Shown: positions 52,598 through 64,000 of the stretch, piece after piece | How positions within the stretch are numbered: position 1 is the stretch's first letter | Layout: each line of letters begins with the position of its first letter | Assembly (NCBI GenBank): GCA_000231825.2 | Contig: JH720302.1 | Span: forward strand, 953,258 to 1,017,257 | Source of the DNA: Tetrahymena elliotti 4EA | Lineage: Eukaryota > Ciliophora > Oligohymenophorea > Hymenostomatida > Tetrahymenidae | Length of the DNA stretch: 64,000 nt | Reading direction: 5' to 3' | Program-made: the position numbers and the translations under genes | Notes under the pieces: model-generated | Database searches by the model: none | What the model was told of the DNA's origin: nothing | What the model saw: only the letters and a program-made list of their open reading frames with translations

Positions 52598-52771
52598 ATG
52601 AACAAAAACATCTAGATCATCCTTAGAGACAAGTCCAACTCAATCACCAAGCAAAGACCTGTTTCATATCCTGATAGTTAGCGCAAAAATTCCTATAATT
52701 GTGGCAAAAATGCCCACAAGTAAAACATTAACAACCTCAAGAAATGCAAGCAAATTATGCAACCCCAATGA
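52598..52771 (+). CDS. Small basic protein, 57 residues
   Basis: ATG after AAAGAAA opens MNKNIQIILRDKSNSITKQR, then VSYPDSQRKNSYNCGKNA, ending QIMQPQ and TGA. The local base mix is clearly less AT-rich than the flanks and the frame uses TAG/TAA for Gln, which supports coding. It is Lys/Asn/Gln-rich with two cysteines; there is no signal peptide or known motif. It could be a stand-alone small protein or the first exon of a longer gene. Confidence 0.5.
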
Positions 52772-53884
52772 AGCTGAATTGCTTAAATTTACTTACTTCT
52801 ACTGATAACTGATCTTCACTGACAAATGGCTACTTAAATTAGGTACGCACTGTAAAAGGGTTTCTTTAAACACTTAGCAGCAAGTAGCCTATATTTAATT
52901 TAAACATGATACAAATTGAATTATTTACTCCTATATTATAATAATAACTAAAATATTAAAAAATAACTCCATTATCGCACAGTAGACATTCTTTGATTAG
53001 CTCAGTTATCAGTCTTATACCAACCAATTTATCTATTAAAATATATAAATTAGATAAATTGCCTACTAAAAATTTTACTTATACTTTATATACAAAGATT
53101 ATACATACTTTTCTTAAAAAGTTATTAATCATTTTTATATTGTGTTTGTATTTTTTTTAATACGAAAAATTAATCCTAAGATAATCACTTCTTCCATATT
53201 ATTTAATTTAATTCATGAATTTATTAAAAACCCATTTAATTAAAGAAAGCAATAACTTCCATTTACTGAATTTATCTTTATTAAAAATGCTACATGTTAA
53301 AAAAATTCAAAACATTTTTCATCGTTTTACTCCATTTTTATTATTAAATTTTTATAAACAGATAAGTTTTTATTCTATTAAGTTTCATTATTTTTTACTT
53401 CAATAAATTACATTTTATTTTTAAAAATATTTTCTATTCAATTTGTTCATATTTTTTTTTAAAAATCAAATTAAAATAAATTTTTTAAAATATTTGGATT
53501 ATTTTTATTTAAGAAGTTAGCATTTCACCCTAAAGGTAATTGCTAAGGATCTATGGTATATTTGGTTTTGAAATTCAGCCTAATAATTGTTTAGATAGAT
53601 GATAATTAAGTAAATAAGGTATATTTTTGAAGAAAAGAAGATTTTATGGTAGATATAATTGAATCATTATTCATTAAATAATATAAAATTAATTTTTTTT
53701 GAGAAAAATTAACACGAAAAAAAAGATTTAATAATAAAAGAAAAATAAGATAAAATAAAGTTTTAGATTTATTAATAATTTATTTAAAATGAAATGATAT
53801 TCAATAATAAAGAAAATACTGTGGATAATTATTTAGTATAATAGTTTTTGTAATGATTGAAACAATCTGATAATTATTTGCTTT
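52772..53884. other. Intergenic
   Basis: AT-rich 3' flank shared with the minus-strand WD-repeat gene. A tRNA A-box-like string near 52990-53010 has no matching B box. No gene supported. Confidence 0.5.
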
Positions 53885-56546
53885 TCAGATACTGTTGAAA
53901 TCTCTTATTTCCACATAATCATCTATGATAAGGAGGACGAGGGGCTCTTCTTCTTAACTTTCTTGGGGTAAGACAAGAATGTTAGTAATAGGTTAAGTTC
54001 TATTGTGCTTTAATATCTTGAATTCATCTAAATCAATTTTCTAGATTGTCTCATTTTCATACAAAGCAATACATTTGTTCTAACTTACCATCTAGAATGA
54101 TTTGATTTCTAAATTTGGTAAGAGTTAAATTTGATCTAACTCATCTTCTCTTTCTAAATCAATAACATGTAATATATTCTATAGATCTATTATAATCAAG
54201 AAGTCTTTGCTGATGAGGAATTTTTTAATACCAAACTTTTTTTCATCAAGATTAAAAGATTTTAACAAGTGATTTGTTTCAATATTCCAAAACTCAATTA
54301 TGTTTTTATTGTTAACAAATGCAAGAGTATTTCTATCAACCATACATGAGAATTCAACTGTAAATTCTAAATTATCTTCGAATAAATGCTACCATCTCTA
54401 ATTTATATTATAATCATAGACGGATATACCATACTTTCTTTACAAAAGGTTATCTTGATTATTCAAGTCTGTCAATGTGACTCCATAAGCAGCTATAATG
54501 CAATCAATATGTGTTTCAATAGGAGTGAAAGTAATTTGGCCATCTTTCTATACATTGAAGCTATTTAAGGTTTCATATTGAGAACGATGTTCTAAATCTT
54601 TACGTTGGTCCAAAGGAAGTGCAAGGAATTTTTCAACATCGAATTCAATGTAGAATTTTTGAGTGTTATTTTCATTTTTGATTCTGTAGTACAACTTATT
54701 TTTACCGTTGCTACGCATGGTTTCTTATTCCAAAATGAATCCTGGTATACTTAAATCCTTGCTGGCAATAATAGTAGAGGTATTGAGATCTAAAATTTCA
54801 ATTTCTTTAGTAAATATAACCTCATCTTCAACGAAAGTACCTTTAGAGCTGAAAAGACCAATTAAATTCTTACCGTTCAAAGAAAAAGCAATTTCAAAGC
54901 TATTAATATTTGTAGAGAAATCAGAATCATATTCGAAGCTCTTCTAAAATTCTTGATTTTCAAAGTCATGATCAATTTTGAAAACTCTCAAACGACGTTC
55001 TTCACTGTTCAACACACATAGTTTATTGAGTTTTTACAAGTAAAAGATGGAATGGATATGACTCAATTTTTCTAATTTATGAGCGATATTAAATTAGTTG
55101 ACATCAAATTAGAATTTAATCTTTTCTGATTAAATATCCCAGACTCTAAGAATTCCTCTTTCACCTGCAGCAGCAAGCCACTTTCCTTAATTCAAAGGCA
55201 AGACACTTTCAAAGACTTCAGCTGGATCATCACAAAGCAATTTGTTTTGAACATCATAAATTCCTTTTGAAATGTTATGAATTTAAACATGGTTTTTGAA
55301 AACAATTGCTATTTCATTTTCATTCAAGACTAAAAAGCGAGATGCAGGACTCTTTAAAGGTATTTTCTATTCAATACCAGTAGAGCGTTCAAGAATATTG
55401 ATCTCATATCCTTATTTATCTTGCATAGCTAAATGCTTTCCGCCTGGGAAAATTTGTATACGTCTGTACATTTTTCTGATAGTTTGAAATTATTAAGTAA
55501 TTTTCTTTTGTTTAATATCCCAGACATTAATTAGACCACTAACCATCAAGACACAGATTTCATCACCATTTTCAGGGTTGATAGCTATTTACTAAATGTC
55601 ATCATTAGTGGAAATCTCTATTAAATAAAATATTAAAATAAATAATTAGTAAAACTATTTTATTCTTCTTTGTTAAAATATCAAGAATGTTTGTTCACTT
55701 ATGATTTTGATCAATTATCAAAATAAGAATAATTTATTTAAAATTTATTTCTGGATAATTAACTAGTTTCTTGTTTTTCTAGATCAAGTTTTTGTGCATT
55801 TATTTTTTTATTTTCAATTAATAATAATATAAATTTTTTTGTTCATTTTGCTTTTTAAAAATATTTTTTTATTGATTAATTAGAAGCTTGCTATTTTATG
55901 ACTCATTTTAAAATCTTCTTTTCAAATACTCTTTTTTTTCTTCTTTTTTTCAATGTGATTTAAACTTTTAGATTGAAACTCATTCATTATCTTAAATTAT
56001 TGATTAATGAATTCAGTAATAAGATTTTTGATGATTTTTTTACTAATTTAGCATGTTTTAAGTATTTAAACTTATTATTCATATTTTTTGCCATATTTTT
56101 CATAAAAATGAAGTTACTTTAAACCATTTTTATGAGCTATGTTTGAGTTTTTTGAAAATTTTATTTGAATTAAAAATTAGATCATGAAGAACAGAGAGGC
56201 TTAACAAAATGAAAAAAAGATAAATTAACTAAAAAAATGAGAAAAAAAAGTTACTCTCCCAAATATAAGGATTCTGTTTTTAATCCAAATCCATAATCTA
56301 GAACTTGTCGGCTGAATACATGACGATTCTATTACCATTTCCTCCTGGCATTGCTTTTGCGTAAATTTAGCTATCTTAAGTAGGGATACCAGTGATCAAA
56401 TTCAAATTTTTCATACCCTTAAGATCCCATAAACCTATGCTATTGGTGCCTGCAAAATCACAAATATAACCATCATGAGTAATAATAGTTTTACTTAAAC
56501 TGGGCTGAATGTAACAGCCAGTAATATCTGCTTTATTGTTATTCAT
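53885..56546 (-). CDS. WD40-repeat protein
   Basis: 674 residues in two exons (56546-56255 and 55617-53885) joined across a 637-nt intron (GTAACT...TAG, phase 1). It is read as a series of beta-propeller blades: SIGLWDLKG, LINVWDIKQ, ILRVWDIQS and IIEFWNIET mark blade ends, and the regular spacing of about 40-60 residues between hydrophobic strands continues elsewhere (for example VQIHNISKG, LRVFKIDHD, EIEILDLNT, ISVYDYNIN, LHVIDLERE). It is long enough for two propellers. It probably acts as a protein-interaction scaffold; no catalytic domain is attached, so the complex cannot be named. The ATG directly follows CAATTAG, so a 5' intron or extra upstream exon is possible. Confidence 0.92.
55618..56254 (-). 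other. Intron of the WD40 gene
   Basis: 637 nt, T-rich on the plus strand, with GT and AG ends and phase 1 (GAG A / AG ATT). It is longer than most introns in this window. No coding block within it is supported. Confidence 0.75.
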
Positions 56547-57562
56547 CTAATTGATTTTTGTTTGTTCCTAAAATTTTTTTATTATTCTGCTATATTAATC
56601 AACTTAAAAGAAATTTTATTTTCAATTAATTGTTCTCCTTTGTCTCTGTTGAATAATTTTTATAAATTTTCCTTCTTTTATTTTCTCCATAAAACAGATA
56701 AATCCTTCATTATTTAAACATATTTAAAAGGAAATTTTTGAAAAACTTTCACATTTCTTCTTTGGCTCTTATTTTTTATTAATATACAGATTTTATGTCC
56801 ACAAAAAGCTTTTCTAGCAAATCGAATAAAATTTAAAAATGGCAAGATCGTAGATGCTTTAGCAAAGAGAACCTATCATCATTGATTTTTTATTTAATTA
56901 AACAATTTACATGTAAAAAATTTACAACCATTTACTTATTAAAATTATTGTTTCTCTTTTGTTTCTACTCACTAAGTAAAAAAACAAACAAAACAATCTA
57001 ATATGACTTAAATTATTTCTTTTCTTAAATAAAATCCCTTATTTTAGTAAAAAAAATATTAAATTTACTGCTTTTATTATTTATTAACTCATTTCTCTCT
57101 ATTTAAAGTTGTTAGAATAACATATAAAATATTCTAAAAACCAATCAAACATTTCAGAAAAGAAAAATTAATAATTAATTCCTATTTTATTGAGATTGAT
57201 TAAAATAAATTATTTTAAAGAAAATAACTTCTCTCAAACAACAAATAGACCCATTGTTAAATTTATAACTTTTTTACCATCTCCTTTAACTACTTACTGT
57301 TGAGCCTAAAAATAAAATGAATTATTTTGATCTAAATTTTTTATTATTTTTAGTAAAATATGGATGTTAAATTTATTTTAAAATAATATTTTTTCAATAA
57401 ATTTTATATTTTGGAAATGAAAAGTTAAAATTTTGTAAAAGGTTGTGAGATTTATTTAAAGATTGCTTGATAGTATAATTATGTATTTAAGTAATAGAAT
57501 CAATCAATAAATTAAATATTAATTTAAATTAAATTTTATTTTCTATCCCTGCAGTAATAGTT
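56547..57562. other. Divergent intergenic
   Basis: About 1 kb between the WD40 gene start (minus) and the next plus-strand exon. AT-rich, with a CTGCAG acceptor-like site at 57549-57554 just before the next ATG. Nothing else seen. Confidence 0.5.
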
Positions 57563-57816
57563 ATGTCTCGCAAAAGTTTAAAAACCATGATTTCTCCTAG
57601 ACAAATTTTAAAAAAATATAATCAGCTAATTAATTATCAATTATATAGATTACCTAGATTGAAAGAAGATTAAAAAATATTAAATTATTTTTCTTCAAAA
57701 AAATAAAAAAATGATGATAATTCATTAACTTTTTCTAATAATATTAATGAAGTAACTTCTTTGATAAAACTACCAATTTTAATTTTAGTTCATATGTTAC
57801 AGTCAAAAAATTGCCA
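57563..57816 (+). CDS. First exon of an unresolved gene
   Basis: ATG opens MSRKSLKTMISPRQILKKYN, then QLINYQLYRLPRLKEDQKIL and further to LILVHMLQSKNC, ending in phase 2 at a good GTAAGC donor. The N-terminus is basic and Ser/Arg-containing. The family is not recognised. Reading through the donor also stays open but becomes Phe/Ile background. It may join the exons at 62098-63082, but the phases do not match directly, so at least one further exon would be needed. Confidence 0.5.
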
Positions 57817-60800
57817 GTAAGCTTTTAAAAAGATTTACATTTATTTTTTTTATGGTATTTATTTATAAATTTAAATAGAAAAGTTATTTGGGAAAAATTA
57901 ATTATTAAGTTAAATTTTTAATTTAATTTTTCTCTCTAAAATTTTCCTTTTTTTTTGGATAAATGTAATAAAATTGTGAATGAAATCCTACTCTTAAGAT
58001 TACCCACTATACTATCATAAAGTAAAATATGAAAAACCATAATTACTTTTTAAAAATATATTGTTTAGGTTAAATTTCTAATATGAATTCTCTAAATTTT
58101 ACCTCCAATAGGTCAATAGGTGATAATTTGATGAATTTAGTGATTTTACTTAATACTTTTATTCTAAAAATAGAGGTTTTTTTACCTATTATTTTTAAAA
58201 TAAAGTAGGACAAATAATTTTCTTCAAATTTTTATAAGATTTTAAAGATAAAAAAAGATTTGTTCATTTCTTTAGAGATTGATTTTAATACAAATAAATA
58301 ATTTTAAAATAAAACATGTTTGAAGCAAAAATTAAAACATCAAAATGGCTTTTTGCTTATGAAATGAGAAGCTTTAGAAAGATAAAATGTAGAATTGTTT
58401 GGATATTATGAACAGAAAATTAATTTGTTAGTTAGATTTTATTATAAAAAGATTAAAATTTAAAAGATAGGCTTTTGAAAGAATTATTTGGAAAGTATTT
58501 TGATTGTAAAATCAGAATTAGTTTACTCCTCTTTTATTATGAATAATATTTTTTTTTAAATACTTATTTGTATTTTTCTCAATGTAAAGTTAATAAAGAT
58601 TTACTCAATTACTTTTACAACCATACATTAATAATCTAGGCTTGAAGTGTTGAATATATTTATTTATTTATCTGAAAAAAATAAGAATTTATTTCCATCC
58701 AAATAATATGCCAGTCTTCTTATTTTTTTCTTTGGCTATTAATTCTTTCTTGGTTTTTTGAAAAAGTCTAAGTAAAAGTAAGTACCTACCTACCTACCAC
58801 CTAATTACCTATAAAATTAATTGATTCAAAAGATAAATTTATGTTAAAATTTATAATTAATAATACAGAATGAATTTATTTAGCAAACTTTCAAGCTTAC
58901 TCACTTTTCTTTACTAGAATGTGGGGGCTTCTAAAGGAAATTTAAGAGTTTTAAATAACATTTAGATTTTATTTTAGCTGCTAGAGAGCATTTAACTTTA
59001 GGTTTCCTCCCACTTTTTTTAAGAAAAGGCGCTAATTTAAAATATGAATGCAACTAAATATATCTAAAATGAAAGCTATTTAATTGATGATAAAATTGTT
59101 GACTTTTGGTGAGGGTTAAATATTTTAAGGGCGTAATGTAAAATCTAATATTTCCTCATTATAAGCAGATATCTTTTAAAATAATCCACACATTATTATA
59201 ATAATAAGAATAATTTGATATTTAGGAGGAGAATTTACCCGCTAAATTAATAAAATAGTAGTGCTTTACTTTTAATTTAATTTATTTGAATATTTCTATC
59301 TATCTAGAAGTTTGTCTGCCTTAGTGTCAAAACTAATAAAATAAATCTTTACTTTAAATCTGATATATTTTTTATCTTTTTACTTTTAATTGTAGTATTT
59401 TGATGTATTCATAAATAAATATTAGGAATTAATCTGTCGCTATTAATGTTTTTGTGTCTCTTTCAAATTTTTAATACCATCTATTCTTTTTGTTTTAGAT
59501 AAAAAAAGAGTAAGCTTAGCTTTTAAAAAATGGCTTATTGATCTTTTAAATAAGGAAATTACATAGTCCTTTAAAATTAGTTTCATTCACATAAATTAAA
59601 ATATAGAGCGAAGGAGGTAAAATTTAAAAATTAAGAGGTATTTTAGGCTTAAATTAGATAGAGTCTACTAAAAATAAAAAGCCTTCTGTCTAAAAATTAA
59701 TTTTATCTTTATAAAGTATAAAAACAATAATTAGTTTTTTGCTTTTTGTTTGGAAAAATAGCTTTTCATTTCTCAAGTAAATAATTTTAATTATTTAAAA
59801 AAAAATGTTTTGATATCTTCATTCTTAAAACCAAAAAAATAAAGATTTTGTTTTATTTGATTGGTTGGTTAAATTCTTTTTAGGAAGGTTCAAATTAATT
59901 TTAGTAAAATCAAAATAAATTTTTCAGATATTTGCAAATTAATTAATAAAAAATTTTTGAAATTTTGGATAGATAGATTGATTGATATTTTATTATCAAA
60001 CAAAACAAAAGCAAATTTTTGAAAATAGTAACCAGCCATTATTCGTTTTATTGACTTTTCCCAAGTATTTGATTATTATTTTAAACTAAATAGACTTAAA
60101 AAAGGTTTTTTCTGTAAAGGAAAATTCAATAAAAAAAGAAAAACTTTCGAGAATGTTTATTTATAAAAGATAAAAAAAATTATTATTATAAAAGAAATCA
60201 CAAAGCAATTATAATATGATTTGAAGGTAAGAGTAAGTATGCTAGGAAAGTATTACTAAATTAAGGGAAACAAATATTCTTTGAAGAAGTAGTAAATAGA
60301 TAAAGGTAGATTCTAATTAAATAATTAGGTAATAGATACCTTTTTTATTTTGCATGACTATATCTTCAGTAAATTACAAAATAAAATGTATTCAATTTTA
60401 CCCAAAAATGATTATTTAATCATAATTAGATAAAAAGTAAGAAATTTACTTAAATGTTTCTTTATTATATTTATTTAAAAGAATCTTTACATTATTTGTA
60501 ATAAATTTAAAAATCTTAATTTCCTTTACCAATTTCACTAAATAAGCAATTTTAGGAATATAAATACTTACTAGTTGTGAATCAAGCCTCTATTTTCTAT
60601 TTGTATTAGTTTTAAATTATTTAGTGTTTTCAAAAAAACCAAATTAACTTGTTTAATTTTAAGACTTGTTTGATTTGATGCAATTACACAAACATTTTAG
60701 CTATTATTTAGAATTGTTTTTTAGATTTAATTTCAAATTTAACACTAGCAATTCTTTTAGCAGATTTGGGTATAATTTGAATTTTTGTTAATATTTTTTA

Positions 60801-62097
60801 CACCTTAAAATTAATTTGAAATTTTATTTAGCTTTACAAAACATAATTTTGCTCATTAATTTTCCAAAAATAAAAAACTTTTAATTACTATCTTACATTA
60901 AAAGAAATGTTCTAAAAATATGAATTAGAGTCTAAGGAGGCTGGCAGCTTTTACTTACATTGTGAATTCATTAACTTAGACAAATAAATTAACTCATTTT
61001 TATCATACTGAGAAGAGAGTAAAAATGTAGGAAAAAAGAAGAAAAGAAAGTGTAATAAAAAGTGAATGGTAAGTTAGAATGTTAGAATTTGTTTTTTTGT
61101 TAGTCTGTCATCATTTGAATATTAGAAAAATAGAAAATGAATTTAATAGTAAATAGGCTTAAAATGAATTGAAATAGAATACAAATTTATTAACAAAAAT
61201 AAATTTAGATTTATTTTCAGCAGGAATATGACAATATCTGATAAGATATATTTTGATTGAGAAACTAAATGTTTTACACATCAAGCAATATTAAATAAGA
61301 GTGTTTATTTTGTTTCTTTTCTATATAAAAATATAAGATAGATAGATAAATCAAATATTTTTTTGGCAATAACTCAATAGCAAGCAGAAACGCATAAATA
61401 GATGTGTTTATGGAAATAAAAATTCGTATATGAATGTTAAAAAAATATATTGTTTTTTTATCTTTATATTCAAATATATTTAACCAATCAATTTTTCCTT
61501 TTAATTTGAAAAGAAAGAATTTGAGGTTGGTAGTTTGGCTATTTTAGCTTCTCCTTAACATTAATTTCAAATATGTATTTATTTATCTTGATGAGAAACA
61601 ATTAAAAATAACTATAATTTTCACAAGTATTTTCATCAAATTTTTTCAATCCCCAATTAAGTTTAATTAATTTTTCTTTTCAAAAAAAAAATTAATTTAG
61701 AATTTTGCTTTGAAAGAAGATTGAAAAAAATTAATAAATAAATGTTAATTATTATTCCCTGCAGATTAATTTACTTAATATTAACCAACTTATTTTTCCT
61801 TTGTATTCGCGCTCTTGTTTTTTCATAATATTCATAATAAAATTTCAAAAAGTATGAAATATCTTCATTTTTATTTATTTTTGAGATTATTTTCTTTTAT
61901 CTTAATTGATTTAGTATTAAAATTAAAATATAAGTACACACAATTATTCTTTAACAATCTAAGGGAAACTTGAATAGAGTTGAAATGTGCCATTTTTAAT
62001 ACCATTTAGTCTGATTTAACTAGATTTTCTAAAGTGTTGTTAAAGTTTATTTCGCTTCATCTTAATTGAAATAAATTAACTATTAATTTTTTCTTAG
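57817..62097. other. Intron or intergenic, 4.3 kb
   Basis: AT-rich. Possible exon-like bits are a 23-codon frame at 59044-59115 (MNATKYIQNESYLIDDKIVD...) ending in TGA and a short open block near 60930-61005. A TACC/CTAC run lies at 58780-58800. None is strong enough to call. Confidence 0.4.
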
Positions 62098-63082
62098 ATT
62101 ATCCAAAACTTAATAATAATAGAGTCTACATATAAAGAGGGTGAGTAACCTTTCCACTCATAAAGAAGCTCTAATAATATTTAATTTTTCATTTCCAAAA
62201 TAAAAAGAATCATAAATAAGAATCATATAAATAGAGTCTAATTCCTTGGTTTTTTATTATAGAAAATAGAATAATTCTAAAAACGACTTTTTTTCAGGTA
62301 GAAATTTCATTTAAATAATCAATTTTGATAATCTTTTCATTAATTTTCAAATATAAATACTTTATTTTCTCTAATTCTAAAACAAATTAAATTCTGTAAT
62401 TTTCAGTGCTAAAATGAAAATTGTAAGCATTTAGTAATAGACATAAGTCCAGATACATATTTTGTTCACTCCTATTAAAATAACTTTGAGTATTTTCTTC
62501 TGAAATTATGTTACTAATATTGCAATTATTTTGAATAAAAAAATTCTTGGATTAGAAATCCATTGCCAAATTATGCATTAAAATTTATAAACAAATAAAT
62601 TAAGGCTTCAATGCCTTTTATTTAATACCTACCTACCCCTCCCCTTTATTTAAAAATAATAATTTTTGTTTTGAAAATATTAATTAATTAATTTCAAAAT
62701 ATGTAAGAATTTTCTTTATTTAAAAAATGCCAATCAATCCAACTACCAAACAAACAAACAAAATCTGAGTTTTAAATAATTTTGTTTAAAAAAAGTACTA
62801 TTTTTTCTAGATTCAAAAACTGAAAAACTACCAATTAATGGAATATCAGCACAGATATTACCAAATAAATTTAATGTAAGTATAAATCACATATCACCTA
62901 ATATTTAGATAAATCAATGTAACGGATACCACAATCCTTAAACAGATAAAATTTGTGAAGAATTTCTAATGTAAAAATAAATAAATTAGTTTGTGAAACT
63001 GTTGGAAGAACCTACTTTTTTATTAAAAAAGCTAAAAAAAAGCAGTTTAAGATAGTAAGTATTTTCCAAACATATTTTTTGA
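62098..63082 (+). CDS. Two linked exons of an unresolved gene (5' incomplete)
   Basis: A 43-nt exon (62098-62140) lies between TTTTTTCTTAG and GGTGAGT and reads IIQNLIIIESTYKE. It joins in phase 1 to an exon from 62811 after TTTTTTCTAG, giving DSKTEKLPINGISAQILPNK, then INQCNGYHNPQTDKICEEFL and INQFVKLLEEPTFLLKKLKK. That exon either ends at the GTAAGT donor at 63055 or runs to TGA at 63080-63082. The residue mix is clearly coding. The family is not recognised. The 5' part lies upstream, perhaps from the exon at 57563, and further exons could lie past the window edge. Confidence 0.5.
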
Positions 63083-64000
63083 GAACAAGAAATGGGTTGC
63101 TTATTAAAATGCATATTAAATTTATTTTGTCAGAGAATTTTTTCTCTATTTAAATTGATGCAGATAATTAATTAATTTTTATTAATAATAATTGTTAATT
63201 TACGCGTTTTATTCTAAATTATATCTAGAAAGATATTTAGATATTTTTTTCTCTCTATGTTTATCTACTAGTATTAGATTATCTATTCTTAATCGCTTTT
63301 TTATAATATAGCACTTGCTCAAACAGTTATTATTCATAAAAATGGACACAATTTTTCTATTTTGACATATATTTTCTTACTAACACAAAAGATGAATGTA
63401 AAATGCATTTTCGACATGAATACCGCCACATGTAATTTTAGTTTGTATTCTTATTTCAAAATAAATTAGAGTCGATTTCTTTTATGTAGAGAGAATAAAA
63501 CAGATTAAGTCTTAGGATAATAAGTGAATTACTCTCTGCTTGTTAAAAAAAAAATAGAACAGAGATAAAATAGTTTTTTTAATCAAAATATAAATTAAGC
63601 AAAAAACTTTTATTTCTTTTTTCTTTAAGACAAGCTTATCAAAATAATTAAGATTTTTTTTTTTAATTACAAGCCTTAATTATTCCAAAATCAACACTTG
63701 AATGATTAAATAAATTTTTGTATCAAGCCTAATTTCAATTAAGACTAATATGCTCTAATTTCACCTAAGCCCATCATACATCTATCAATCAATCAATTAA
63801 TAACTTACTGAATACATAAAATCTGTGATGCATAGCTCTCTTCCATTCATGAATAATTTTAATTTAAAGATTACTCAATAAATTAAGAACTGCTTTAGGG
63901 TAAATACAAATTTTTTAATAGGGGCACAATTTTTTTAATTATGTCAATAAACTAGATTAGATTTTGAAAGAAATTTATGGATTAAGATGTATTTAATAAT
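63083..64000. other. Right edge, intergenic or intron
   Basis: AT-rich with several acceptor-like AG sites and a CAAT run near 63785. No coding block recognised. Confidence 0.45.

Noticed and set aside
52985..53060. Second TAGCTCAGT string
   Set aside because: Same reason: no cloverleaf and no GGTTCRA-type box downstream.
61515..61545. Chromosome-breakage-like motif (GAGGTTGGT)
   Set aside because: Only about nine core bases fit the 15-base Tetrahymena breakage sequence; the flanking bases differ.

Overview
The window reads as macronucleus-style chromosomal DNA of a ciliate close to Tetrahymena. It is extremely AT-rich. Every convincing gene uses TAA and TAG as glutamine codons and ends only at TGA. 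Introns are AT-rich with GT...AG ends, and intergenic DNA is full of tetranucleotide runs (TGAT/ATCA, TATC, ACTT). I translated everything with TAA/TAG = Gln. There is no bacterial signal, no CRISPR array, no rRNA and no credible tRNA.

Layout. Bases 1-12,250 hold two minus-strand genes: a seven-exon Na+/H+ exchanger (1596-4282) whose poly-Gln tail is cut by a run of Ns, and a large C2H2 zinc-finger protein (6896-12248) that I assemble across a 2.1 kb intron. Bases 12,249-19,608 show no gene. A degenerate Tc1/mariner element of about 1.45 kb with 26-bp inverted ends follows (19609-21056), then a multi-span RING-H2 protein on the plus strand (21595-23328). After 3.9 kb of empty sequence comes a 931-residue orphan Gln-rich protein (27266-30148). 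Next are a cAMP-receptor-like seven-helix protein (32640-33590, minus), a small secreted Cys-rich protein (34245-34598, minus), an ADP-ribosylglycohydrolase (35027-36433, plus) and an importin-alpha (37026-38786, minus). Four lineage-type proteins follow: a Ser/Gln-rich protein (41124-42488), a coiled-coil protein (43846-45789, minus), a 160-residue protein (46031-46513) and a 450-residue Tyr/Gln-rich protein (47596-49004). The last third holds a 57-residue basic ORF (52598-52771), a WD-repeat protein (53885-56546, minus), and exons of at least one poorly resolved gene between 57563 and 63082.

The genes form no operon or obvious pathway; they are independently promoted eukaryotic genes. Some themes can be named. 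Membrane transport and signalling are represented by the exchanger, the seven-helix receptor, the RING membrane protein and the secreted Cys-rich protein. Nuclear import and gene regulation are represented by importin-alpha and the zinc-finger protein. Modification reversal is represented by the ADP-ribosylglycohydrolase.

The items most worth a second look are the decayed DD34E transposon beside a 7.4 kb gene desert, which may be germline-limited DNA; a small ORF interrupted by one in-frame TGA, head to head 42 bp from its neighbour; a gene with a 43-nt exon near the right edge; and the placeholder gap inside the exchanger's poly-Gln tail. I found no clearly new multi-gene system.
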